From Ideonella sp. WA131b (lineage in GTDB: Bacteria > Pseudomonadota > Gammaproteobacteria > Burkholderiales > Burkholderiaceae_C): 64,000 nucleotides of DNA. How positions within the stretch are numbered: the stretch's first letter is position 1; the number at the start of each line of letters is the position of its first letter. The DNA lies in contig JAGTJW010000002.1 of assembly GCA_023657425.1 (NCBI GenBank), positions 982,431-1,046,430 on the forward strand, read 5' to 3'. Made by a program: the position numbers and the translations under genes. The notes under the pieces were generated by a model, which was not told where the DNA came from, did not search any database, and saw nothing but the letters and a program-made list of their open reading frames with translations. Positions 22,454-30,348 of this stretch are shown piece after piece.

Positions 22454-23515
22454 TCAGGCCACCACCAGCCGCGGCGCGCCGGCCTCGATGCGGCCCACCA
22501 CCGCCGCCGCGCCGAAGCCGTGCTGGCGGAAGGTGGCCAGCACCGCGTCCACCGACTCGGGCGTGCAGCTCACGAGCAGGCCGCCGCTGGTCTGCGGGTC
22601 GGTCAGCAGGGCGCGGTCCTCGGCCGCCAGGCTGGCCGGCACGTCCACGTCGTGCCCGTAACCGGCCCAGTTGCGGCCCGAGGCGCCGGTGACGAAGCCC
22701 TGCCCCGCCAGCCCGCGCACACCGTCCAGCAGCGGCACGGCGGCCCAGTCGATGCACACGGTGCAGCGCGCGCCGCGCGCCAGCTCCAGTGCGTGGCCCG
22801 CCAGGCCGAAGCCGGTGACGTCGGTCAGCGCGTGCACGCCGTCGATGGCGGCAAGGTCCGGCCCCGGGGTGTTGAGCCTCGTCGTCGTGGCGATCATCTG
22901 CGCGTAGCCGGCCTCGCCGAGCTCGCCCTTTTTCAGCGCCGCGCTCATCACGCCCACACCCAGCGGCTTGCCCAGCACCAGCACATCGCCGGCCTGGGCA
23001 TCGGCGTTGCGCTTCACGCGCTGCGGGTGCACGAGGCCCAGCGCGACGAGGCCGTAGATGGCCTCGACGCTGTCGATGGTGTGGCCACCGGCGATGGGGA
23101 TGCCGGCCGTGCGGCACACGCTGGCGCCGCCCTCGAGCACGCGGCCGATGGTGGCCGTGCTCAGCACGTTGATCGGCATGCCCACCAGCGCCAACGCCAG
23201 GATGGGCCGGCCGCCCATGGCGTAGACGTCGCTGATGGCGTTGGTGGCGGCGATGCGGCCGAAGTCGAAGGGGTCGTCGACGATGGGCATGAAGAAGTCC
23301 GTCGTCGCGATCAGCGCCTGCTCGTCGTTGAGCTGGTAGACAGCGGCGTCGTCGGCGGTCTCGATGCCCACGAGCAGCTCTTTCGGGATGGGCATGGCGG
23401 CCGTGCCCTTGAGGATCTCGCTGAGCACACCGGGGGCGATCTTGCAGCCGCAGCCGCCGCCGTGCGAAAGAGACGTGAGGCGCGGCTCGGTGGGGGTCTT
23501 TTCGGGGGCGTTCAT
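22454..23515 (-). CDS. selD: Selenide, water dikinase (selenophosphate synthetase; SenC role)
   Basis: SelD makes selenophosphate from selenide and ATP. 353 residues with the AIRS/PurM fold. The active-site loop is HGGGCGCK (Cys22 and Lys25), with cysteine rather than selenocysteine at the catalytic position. TTDFFMPIVDDPFDFGRIAA and GGLL in DPQTSGGLLVSC are family markers. It overlaps senB by 4 bp (ATGA). In selenoneine clusters the selD homologue is called senC and feeds selenophosphate to SenB; no tRNA-2-selenouridine or selenocysteine gene is visible in the window. Confidence 0.95.
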   Translation of the reverse strand: MNAPEKTPTEPRLTSLSHGGGCGCKIAPGVLSEILKGTAAMPIPKELLVGIETADDAAVYQLNDEQALIATTDFFMPIVDDPFDFGRIAATNAISDVYAMGGRPILALALVGMPINVLSTATIGRVLEGGASVCRTAGIPIAGGHTIDSVEAIYGLVALGLVHPQRVKRNADAQAGDVLVLGKPLGVGVMSAALKKGELGEAGYAQMIATTTRLNTPGPDLAAIDGVHALTDVTGFGLAGHALELARGARCTVCIDWAAVPLLDGVRGLAGQGFVTGASGRNWAGYGHDVDVPASLAAEDRALLTDPQTSGGLLVSCTPESVDAVLATFRQHGFGAAAVVGRIEAGAPRLVVA

Positions 23516-24534
23516 GGTCGGTCTCCGGAAGCGGGGCGGGCCTGCTGGGCGCGCGCGGGGTCGAGCAGTTCGCGCAGCAGGGCGTGCAGGGCCGCAGACT
23601 CGGCCCGCGGCGTGAACAAGGGGGCGCGGCGGTCGCCCGCGGCGCGCAGGGTAGGCAGCATAGACGGCTCGTCGCGGCAGCGCTCGATCAGCGCCGCCAG
23701 CGCCGCATCGTCGCCGGGCGCGAACAGGCCCGGGTAATCGTCGCCCAGCAAGCCGGTGTTGCCGTCGATGGCCGAGGCCAGCACCGCCGTGCCGCTGCGC
23801 AGCGCCTCGATGACGGCGTGTGCGCCGCCTTCCATGCGGCTCGCGTGCACCAGCACGTGGGCGCGCTGGATGCGGGCGCGCGTGGTGGCGTGCGGCAGCG
23901 CGCCCAGCCAGCGCAAACGCTCATCCGCTGCGGCCCGCGCGCGCGCCTCGTCGCCGAGCGTGGGGTCGAGCGGTCCGCCGATGTGGTCGAAGCGCAGGTC
24001 GGCGCGCGCGTGCAGCCGGGCGATGGCGCGCCAGTAGGTCTGTGGGTCCTTCTCGTCGCGCAGGTGGCCCACCATCAGCACGCGCAGGTGGCGCTGCGGC
24101 TTGGCCAGCGGCCGGCGCGCCGGGCAGCTCTGCAGCACGACGCGGGCCTTGGGCCGCAGCGCCGCGGGCAGCGCGCGCGCGCCGTGGGCGTTGAGCACCA
24201 CCAGGCGGTCGGCCAGCGCCAGCGAACGCTGCGCGTCGGCGTCACCCGCGATGTCGCGGTATAGGTCGGTGCCCGTGAGCACCACCACCAGCGGCCGTTT
24301 GGCGTGCGTTGCGCGCCAGGCCTGGATGGACGGCGCCGAGCGTCGCGCGTGCAGCGCCAGCAGCGCGTCGGCGTCGGCGATCTGGGCCGGCGTGGCGCGG
24401 TCAGTGAGCGTCACGCGATAAGCTGGCGCCAGCAAACGGGCCCAGCGGCGTGCCGTCTGCCAGTTGCCGTTGTTGGCCGTAGCCAATGCCGGCGTCACGA
24501 GGACGATCCGCGGAGGAACGGGCGGCCGATGCAT
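23512..24534 (-). CDS. senB: Selenosugar synthase SenB (TIGR04348-type glycosyltransferase)
   Basis: SenB couples selenophosphate to a UDP-sugar to give a 1-selenosugar, the selenium donor for selenoneine. 340 residues of GT-B fold. The N-terminal VTPALATANNGNWQTARRW is the hallmark of the TIGR04348 family. VLMVGHLRDEKDPQTYWRAI and RMEGGAHAVIEAL mark the nucleotide-sugar side. Between selD and the divergent senA, as in described sen clusters. Its ATG (24532-24534) lies inside the senA start region, so the two divergent genes have no intergenic spacer. Confidence 0.9.
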   Translation of the reverse strand: MHRPPVPPRIVLVTPALATANNGNWQTARRWARLLAPAYRVTLTDRATPAQIADADALLALHARRSAPSIQAWRATHAKRPLVVVLTGTDLYRDIAGDADAQRSLALADRLVVLNAHGARALPAALRPKARVVLQSCPARRPLAKPQRHLRVLMVGHLRDEKDPQTYWRAIARLHARADLRFDHIGGPLDPTLGDEARARAAADERLRWLGALPHATTRARIQRAHVLVHASRMEGGAHAVIEALRSGTAVLASAIDGNTGLLGDDYPGLFAPGDDAALAALIERCRDEPSMLPTLRAAGDRRAPLFTPRAESAALHALLRELLDPARAQQARPASGDRP

Positions 24535-25734
24535 GCGATGACGCTACCAGAGCCCGACGGTGCCGGCCCCGGCGCGGCAGCCCGTGCCGCGCGCCAGGGC
24601 GACCGCGCCACGCTGGCCGCGCTGCTGCGCGCCAGCCGCGCCGACACGCTGGCCACCTTCGCGGCGTTCGAGCGAGCGCTGCCCGGGCTGCAGGTGCCGC
24701 AGCGCGAGGAACTGAATCCGCCGCTGTGGGAGCTGGGCCACGTCGGCTGGTTCCAGGGCTGGTGGACGACGCGCTACCCGGCCTGGCGCGAGGGCCCGCG
24801 GGCCGACCCCGCGCTGCCGCGCCGCCCCGCGCAACGGCCCGACGCCGAGGCGCTGTACGACTCCGGCAGCGTGCCGCACGCCACGCGCTGGGCGCTGCCG
24901 CTGCCCGACGCGGCCAGGACCCGGGCCGAGCTCGCAGCGCAGCTCGACGCCACGCTGGCGCTTCTGCAGGATGCCCCCGACGACGCCGACGACACGCTCT
25001 ACGCCTTCCGCCTGGTGCTGCTGCACGAGGACATGCACCACGAGGCCGCGCTGTACATGGCGCACGGCCTCGGCGTGGCGATCGACGACGCGCGCTGGCA
25101 GCCGCGCAGGCTGCCGGCCGCCGCGGCGGCGCTGCGCATCGACGGCGGCGAGGTCGAGCTCGGCCGCCCGGCGCAGTCGCGCGGCTTTGCCTTCGACAAC
25201 GAGCACGGCGGCCACCTCGAGCGCGTGGCGCCGTTCGAGATCGACGCGCAGGCGCTGCGCGGGGACGCCTTCCTGCCGTTTCTCGCGCGCGGCCACGCCG
25301 AGCGGCGCTGGTGGAGCGAGGCCGGCTGGGCCTGGCGCCAGCAGCAGGAGCCGGCGCGCCTGGAGCGCCTGCGCGAGCGGCTGCGGCCCGAGCAGCCGCT
25401 GGCCTTCGTCAGCGCCCACGAAGCCCAGGCCTGGTGCCGCTGGGCCGGGCGCCGCCTGCCCACCGAGGCCGAGTGGGTGCTGGCCGAACGCCAGGCCGGC
25501 GCGGCCTTCCGCTGGCGCGACGTCTGGGAGTGGACGGCCAGCGCGTTTGCGCCCTTCCCGGGCTTCGAGCCGCACTTGTACCGCGACTACAGCGCGCCGT
25601 GGTTCGACAGCCGGCCGGTGCTGAAGGGCGCGTCCTACCTGACGCAGCCTCGGCTGGCCCACCCGGCCTACCGCAACTTCTTCGGCGCCAGCCGCTGCGA
25701 CATCCCGGCCGGCCTGCGCAGCGTGGCGAACTGA
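24529..25734 (+). CDS. senA: Selenoneine synthase SenA (EgtB-like iron enzyme)
   Basis: SenA is a non-heme iron enzyme that joins hercynine to a selenosugar, leading to selenoneine. 401 residues. The DinB-like N-terminal domain carries iron-ligand histidines in LGHVGWFQ (about 68) and LLHEDMHHE (about 163-171). The C-terminal FGE/sulfatase-modifying domain includes FDNEHGGHLERV, RRLPTEAEW and VWEWTAS. The ATG at 24529 follows GGAGG with a 12-nt spacer; the in-frame ATG at 24538 is an alternative. EgtB is the closest alternative assignment, but adjacency to senB and selD argues for SenA. Confidence 0.88.
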   Translation: MHAMTLPEPDGAGPGAAARAARQGDRATLAALLRASRADTLATFAAFERALPGLQVPQREELNPPLWELGHVGWFQGWWTTRYPAWREGPRADPALPRRPAQRPDAEALYDSGSVPHATRWALPLPDAARTRAELAAQLDATLALLQDAPDDADDTLYAFRLVLLHEDMHHEAALYMAHGLGVAIDDARWQPRRLPAAAAALRIDGGEVELGRPAQSRGFAFDNEHGGHLERVAPFEIDAQALRGDAFLPFLARGHAERRWWSEAGWAWRQQQEPARLERLRERLRPEQPLAFVSAHEAQAWCRWAGRRLPTEAEWVLAERQAGAAFRWRDVWEWTASAFAPFPGFEPHLYRDYSAPWFDSRPVLKGASYLTQPRLAHPAYRNFFGASRCDIPAGLRSVAN

Positions 25735-25746
25735 GCCCCGGCCGCC

Positions 25747-26706
25747 CTAGCGCGCCACGAACACCGCGAACTCGCCGGCCTCGTCCGTCCAGTGCCGATG
25801 CTGCCCGAAGCCGGCCTCGGACAGCAGCGCGCCGAAGCGCGGCAGGGTCCACTTGTACGAGTTCTCGGTGTGGATGCGCTCACCCGCGGCAAAGCGGCGC
25901 TCGGCGCCCGGCCAGCGCACCACCAGCGCCTCGCGCGCCTGCAGGTGCATCTCGATGCGCGCTTCTGCGGCGTCGTACAGCGCCACGTGCTGCCACTGGC
26001 GGGGCCGGAAGTCGGCACCGAGCAGCGTGTTGAGACGCCGCAGGATGTTCAGGTTGAAGGCCGCGGTCACGCCCAGGGCATCGTCGTACGCAGCTTCCAG
26101 GCGTGACGCGGCCTTGACGAGGTCCACCCCCACCAGCACGGCACCGCCGCGGCTGGCGTGGCGCATGTCGGCCAGCAGCGCGCGCGCCTCGTCGGGCGCG
26201 AAGTTCCCGATGCTGCTGCCCGGGTAGAACACCAGCGCCGGGGCCTCGACGACGCCGTCGGGCAGCCGCAGGCCGGCACCGAAGTCCAGCCCCACGCCCA
26301 GCATCGCGATGCCGGGGTGCTCGCGCGACAGGCGCTCGAGCGTGCCCCGCAGGTAGTCCACCGAGATGTCGACCGCGACGTAGCGGCCCGGGGCGAGCCG
26401 CGGGAACAGCCGCGCCGCCTTGGCGCCGTCGCCGGCACCCAGGTCCACCAGCGCCGGCGCGGGACCGGTGGCAGCCAACACGGCATCGGCGATGGCGGCG
26501 CCATGGGCCGCGAACAACGCCGCCTCGGTGCGCGTGGGGTAGTACTCGTCGAGTTCGGTGATGGCGTCGAACAGGCGCGAGCCGAGCGCGTCGTACAGGA
26601 ATTTCGGCGACACGGCGGCGGCCGGCAGCAGCAGCCCGGCGGCAGCCTCCGCGGCCAGCGCGGCGGCATCGGGGCGGGTCACGGCGATGAAACGGGGTGC
26701 GGTCAC
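25747..26706 (-). CDS. egtD: L-histidine N-alpha-methyltransferase (EgtD)
   Basis: EgtD trimethylates histidine with three SAM to give hercynine, the co-substrate of SenA. 319 residues starting from a GTG. N-terminal SPKFLYDALGSRLFDAITEL and EYYPTRTE are EgtD signatures. The SAM site is LVDLGAGDGAK, followed by YVAVDIS, and FYPGSSIGNF is the conserved substrate loop. It converges with senA, 12 bp between the stops. Its presence makes the locus self-sufficient for hercynine. Confidence 0.95.
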   Translation of the reverse strand: MTAPRFIAVTRPDAAALAAEAAAGLLLPAAAVSPKFLYDALGSRLFDAITELDEYYPTRTEAALFAAHGAAIADAVLAATGPAPALVDLGAGDGAKAARLFPRLAPGRYVAVDISVDYLRGTLERLSREHPGIAMLGVGLDFGAGLRLPDGVVEAPALVFYPGSSIGNFAPDEARALLADMRHASRGGAVLVGVDLVKAASRLEAAYDDALGVTAAFNLNILRRLNTLLGADFRPRQWQHVALYDAAEARIEMHLQAREALVVRWPGAERRFAAGERIHTENSYKWTLPRFGALLSEAGFGQHRHWTDEAGEFAVFVAR

Positions 26707-26795
26707 GGGGTGTTCCTGGCCCGGGCCACTCTATCAGCGGGCATTCGCTAGAGTCGCCGCTTCGGTTGCAAGACCATCGCCCAGGGAAGAGCCCC

Positions 26796-27665
26796 ATGCC
26801 GTTCCTCCACGCCACCCGCCGCGCCTTGCTGCTGTCGGCTGTCGCCAGCCTGGGCCTGCTTGCCGCGCAGGCGCAGGCGCAGCAGGTCTTCCGCGTCACC
26901 ACCATCCCCGAGGAAGCCGCGACCGAGCAGGTGCGCAAGTTCACGCCGCTGGCGCAGTACCTCGAGCGCACGCTGGGCGTGAAGGTCGAGTTCACGCCGG
27001 TCACCGACTACCCGGCCGCCGTGGAGGCGCTGGTCAACAAGCGCGTCGACCTCGTCTGGTTCGGCGGCTTCACGCACGTGCAGGCGCAGCTGCGCTCGGG
27101 CGGCAGGATCATCCCCATCGCCCAGCGCGAAGAGGACACCCAGTTCCGCAGCGTCTTCATCGCCAAGACGGACAGCGGCATCAAGACCCTGGCCGACATG
27201 CGGGGCCGGCAGGTGAGCTTCGGCTCGCCGAGCAGCACCTCGGGTCACCTCATGCCGCGCAGCAACCTGCTCGACGCCGGCATCAACCCCGAACGCGACT
27301 TCCGCCGCATCGCCTACAGCGGCGCGCACGACGCCACCATCGCCAGCGTCGTGAGCGGCAAGGTCGACGCCGCGGCGCTGGACATCACGGTGTGGCGCAA
27401 GTTCGTCGCCGAGAACCGCGTCGACACCAAGGCCGTGGACGTGTTCTTCACCACGCCGCCCTTCTTCAACTACAACTGGTCGGTGCACGCCGACATGCCC
27501 GCGGCGCTGCGCGAGCGCGTCACCAAGGCGCTGCTCGACCTGAGCCCGGCCACGCCCGAGGGCGCCGAGATCCTGCGCCTGAACCGCGCCACGCGCTACA
27601 TCCCCACACGGGCCGAGAACTACAAGGGCCTGGAGGCCGCCGGCCGCAGCGCCGGGCTGCTGTGA
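26796..27665 (+). CDS. Periplasmic substrate-binding protein, PhnD-like; probable selenium oxyanion importer
   Basis: 289 residues with a signal peptide (LLLSAVASLGLLAAQAQAQ, cleavage near 28). The mature protein is PhnD/TauA-like: FTPLAQYLERTLGVKVEF, VDLVWFGGFTH and VSFGSPSSTSGHL. Related proteins beside selD and TIGR04348 genes are annotated as putative selenate binders; that substrate is inferred from context here, and phosphonate or phosphite remain possible. No phn lyase genes are nearby. First gene of a four-gene ABC importer operon; ATG 26796 follows AGGGAAGAG. Confidence 0.8.
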   Translation: MPFLHATRRALLLSAVASLGLLAAQAQAQQVFRVTTIPEEAATEQVRKFTPLAQYLERTLGVKVEFTPVTDYPAAVEALVNKRVDLVWFGGFTHVQAQLRSGGRIIPIAQREEDTQFRSVFIAKTDSGIKTLADMRGRQVSFGSPSSTSGHLMPRSNLLDAGINPERDFRRIAYSGAHDATIASVVSGKVDAAALDITVWRKFVAENRVDTKAVDVFFTTPPFFNYNWSVHADMPAALRERVTKALLDLSPATPEGAEILRLNRATRYIPTRAENYKGLEAAGRSAGLL

Positions 27666-27687
27666 GCGCAAAACGCGGGGCAGGCCC

Positions 27688-28542
27688 TTGAGCTTGAGCC
27701 AGGGCCTGGAGATCCGGCTGGAAGGCGTGGCCGCCCGCCACCCGGCGGCGCGCCCCGGTGTCGCCCCGGCGCTGCGGCCCACCACGTTGGGCGTGGGCGC
27801 TGGCGAGGTGCTGGCCGTCATCGGCCCGTCCGGCGCCGGCAAGACGACGTTGCTGCAGGCGCTGGCCTGCGCCCTGCCGCCCAGCGCCGGCAGGCTCACG
27901 CTCGACGGCACCGACCCATGGACGCTGCCGCGGCGCGAGCTGCAGGCGCTGCGCGGGCGCCTCTTCCTGGCGCCTCAGGTGCCGCCGCTGCCACCTCGGC
28001 AGCGCGTGGTCACGTCCGTGCTGGCCGGCCGGCTGCCGGCCATGGGGCTGCTGGCCAGCGTGAAGAGCCTGTTCTACCCGTCCGACATCCCGGCTGCGCA
28101 CGCCGGGCTGGAGCGCTTCGACCTCGCCGAGAAGCTGTTCGAGCGCGTCGACCGCCTCTCCGGCGGCGAGCGCCAGCGCGTGGGGCTGGCGCGTGCGCTG
28201 CTGGCGCCAGCGCGGCTGTGGCTGGTGGACGAGCCGCTGTCGGCGCTCGACCCCGCGCGCGCGCGCCAGGCCATCGAGACGCTGGTCGGTGAGGCGCGTG
28301 CGCGCGGCGTCACCCTGGTGGCCACGCTGCACCAGGTGGACATGGCGCTGGCGCACTTCCCGCGCATCCTGGCCCTGCACCAGGGCTCGGTGGCCTTCGA
28401 CCTGCCGGCCGCCGCTGTCACGCGCGAGCGGCTGCAGCGCCTGTACGCGCAGCACGAGCACGAGTTGCAGGGCGCCGCGCCGCTGCCCGACGACGCCCCC
28501 ACCGCCCCGGCGGCAGCCCCGGTAGTGATGCACTGCCGGTGA
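27688..28542 (+). CDS. ABC importer ATPase, PhnC-like
   Basis: 284 residues. Walker A GPSGAGKTTLL, Q-loop in FLAPQVPPLPP, signature LSGGERQRVGLARALL and Walker B LWLVDEPLSALD are all intact. It should energise import with the two permeases that follow. The likely start is a TTG at 27688, 22 bp after the binding-protein stop; a start further in would cut the first beta strand. Confidence 0.88.
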   Translation: MSLSQGLEIRLEGVAARHPAARPGVAPALRPTTLGVGAGEVLAVIGPSGAGKTTLLQALACALPPSAGRLTLDGTDPWTLPRRELQALRGRLFLAPQVPPLPPRQRVVTSVLAGRLPAMGLLASVKSLFYPSDIPAAHAGLERFDLAEKLFERVDRLSGGERQRVGLARALLAPARLWLVDEPLSALDPARARQAIETLVGEARARGVTLVATLHQVDMALAHFPRILALHQGSVAFDLPAAAVTRERLQRLYAQHEHELQGAAPLPDDAPTAPAAAPVVMHCR

Positions 28543-28576
28543 AACCTTTCCGGCCCGGCCGTCGACTGGCGCCCTG

Positions 28577-29419
28577 ATGTCCACCGCGCTCGCCCCCCAC
28601 CTGGCCCCCCCCGCGCGCGACCCCGCCTGGCTGGGCCGGGTGTTCTGGATCGGCGCCGCCACCGTGCTGCTGTGGCCAATGCTGGTGGCCACCGAGTTCC
28701 GGCCCTGGATCCTGCTGGAGCGGGACAACCTCAAGGTCACGGGGCAGTTCCTCGCCAGCTTCCTGCCCCCGGCTCACGGCGCCGAATTCCTGGCCATGGT
28801 GGCGCGCGAGGCCTGGCGCACCGTGGCCATCGCCACCGCGGGCATGACGCTGGCGTTCGTGGTGGCCGTGCCGCTGACTTTGCTGTCCACGCGCGTGCTG
28901 TCGGTGTCGGCACTGTCGGGTCGCATGGCGGCGCTGCCTGCGGTGCTGCGCCAGGGCGTGCGCCTGCTGCTCATCGTGCTGCGCAGCGTGCCCGATCTGG
29001 TGTGGGCGCTGGTCTTCGTGCGCGTGGTGGGCCTGGGGCCAACGGCCGGCGTGCTGGCGATTGCGCTCACCTACGGCGGCATGCTGGGCAAGGTCTATGG
29101 CGAGATCCTCGAGTCCGGCGAGACGCACGCCACGCAGACGCTGCTGCGCAACGGCAGTTCGCGCCTGCAGGCCTTGTTCTACGGCCTGCTGCCGCAGAAC
29201 GCGGCAGAGCTCACGAGCTACACCGTGTACCGCTGGGAGTGCGCCATCCGCAGCTCGGTGGTGCTGGGCTTCGTGGGTGCGGGCGGCCTGGGCCAGCAGC
29301 TCGACAACTCGATGAAGATGTTCAACGGCGGCGAGGTCTTCACGATGCTGGCCGTGTTCGTGGCGCTGGTGGCGCTGGCCGACCGCGTGAGCGCGGGGCT
29401 GCGCCGGGCGCTGGGCTGA
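28577..29419 (+). CDS. ABC importer permease 1, PhnE-like
   Basis: 280 residues with about six hydrophobic segments (for example VFWIGAATVLLWPML and MTLAFVVAVPLTLL). The EAA-type cytoplasmic loop is in YGGMLGKVYGEILESGETHATQTLL. YTVYRWECAIRSSVVLGFVG is a PhnE signature. Pairs with the next permease to form the channel. 34 bp after the ATPase gene. Confidence 0.88.
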   Translation: MSTALAPHLAPPARDPAWLGRVFWIGAATVLLWPMLVATEFRPWILLERDNLKVTGQFLASFLPPAHGAEFLAMVAREAWRTVAIATAGMTLAFVVAVPLTLLSTRVLSVSALSGRMAALPAVLRQGVRLLLIVLRSVPDLVWALVFVRVVGLGPTAGVLAIALTYGGMLGKVYGEILESGETHATQTLLRNGSSRLQALFYGLLPQNAAELTSYTVYRWECAIRSSVVLGFVGAGGLGQQLDNSMKMFNGGEVFTMLAVFVALVALADRVSAGLRRALG

Positions 29420-29435
29420 CATCACGCGCGCCGCC

Positions 29436-30263
29436 ATGAGCCTGCCCCCCGCCGCCAACCCGCCCTACCGGCTGCCGCCGCGCCTGTTCGACGCCCGCTG
29501 CAGGGCCTGCTGGTTCACGGCCGGGCTGCTGGCTCTGATCGTCGCCAGCTTCTGGAGCCTCGACCTGCAATGGGCGCAGTTCTTCAGCCCCGAGGCGGCG
29601 CGGAGCATGGGCCGCTTCCTGGGCGAGTTGTTCCCGCCCGACACCAGCCCCGAGTTCCTGGCCCGGGTGCTGCGGGGCACCTGGGAGACGCTGGCGATGT
29701 CGGCGCTGGGCACGGCGCTGGCCGCCGCCGCGGGCCTGCTGCTGGCCCTGCCCGCCAGCCGCCTGCACGAGGGCGACGCCGCCCGCGGGCGCGGCACGAT
29801 GCGCCTCGTGCTCAACGCGCTGCGCTCGGTGCCCGAACTGGTGTGGGCGGCGCTGCTGCTCATCGCCGCCGGCCTGGGGCCGTTCGCCGGCACGCTGGCG
29901 CTGGCCATCCACACCGCAGGCGTGCTGGGACGCCTGTTCGCCGAGGCCATCGAGAACGCCCCGCCCGGCCCGGGCGACGCGCTGCGCGCCCAGGGCGTGG
30001 GCCCCGTGCGCGTGTTCCTGTACGCCACGCTGCCGCAGGTGCTGCCGCAGCTGATGAGCTACACGCTGTACCGGTGGGAGAACAACATCCGCGCCGCCGC
30101 CGTGCTGGGCGTGGTGGGTGCGGGCGGGCTGGGGCAGTTGCTGCAGTTCCACATGGGCCTGTTCCACATGGGCAAGACCGCCACCATCCTGGGCGCGATG
30201 ATCGCGCTGGTGCTGCTGGTGGATGCGTGCAGCTTCACGGCGCGGCGGCTGCTGACGCGCTGA
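29436..30263 (+). CDS. ABC importer permease 2, PhnE-like
   Basis: 275 residues, homologous in layout to permease 1: LVLNALRSVPELVWAALLLI, then the coupling loop HTAGVLGRLFAEAIENA, then YTLYRWENNIRAAAVLGVVG. Two different PhnE-type permeases in one operon imply a heterodimeric channel. It begins 16 bp after permease 1; the operon ends here, facing the convergent uup gene. Confidence 0.88.
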   Translation: MSLPPAANPPYRLPPRLFDARCRACWFTAGLLALIVASFWSLDLQWAQFFSPEAARSMGRFLGELFPPDTSPEFLARVLRGTWETLAMSALGTALAAAAGLLLALPASRLHEGDAARGRGTMRLVLNALRSVPELVWAALLLIAAGLGPFAGTLALAIHTAGVLGRLFAEAIENAPPGPGDALRAQGVGPVRVFLYATLPQVLPQLMSYTLYRWENNIRAAAVLGVVGAGGLGQLLQFHMGLFHMGKTATILGAMIALVLLVDACSFTARRLLTR

Positions 30264-30348
30264 ACGCATCGAGCTGCCATCCCCACGCTGCCCGCCCTGC
30301 CCCTTGCCACGGCCCGAGCCTCGGGCGCGAGCGGGCACGGGACCCTCG

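Noticed and set aside
23440..23460. Selenocysteine in the SelD active site
   Set aside because: The codons of GGGCGCK are normal Cys codons, with no in-frame TGA.
26796..30263. Phosphonate uptake operon (phnDCE)
   Set aside because: Protein families allow it, but no phosphonate breakdown genes are near and the selenoneine genes are adjacent; selenium import is the better guess.
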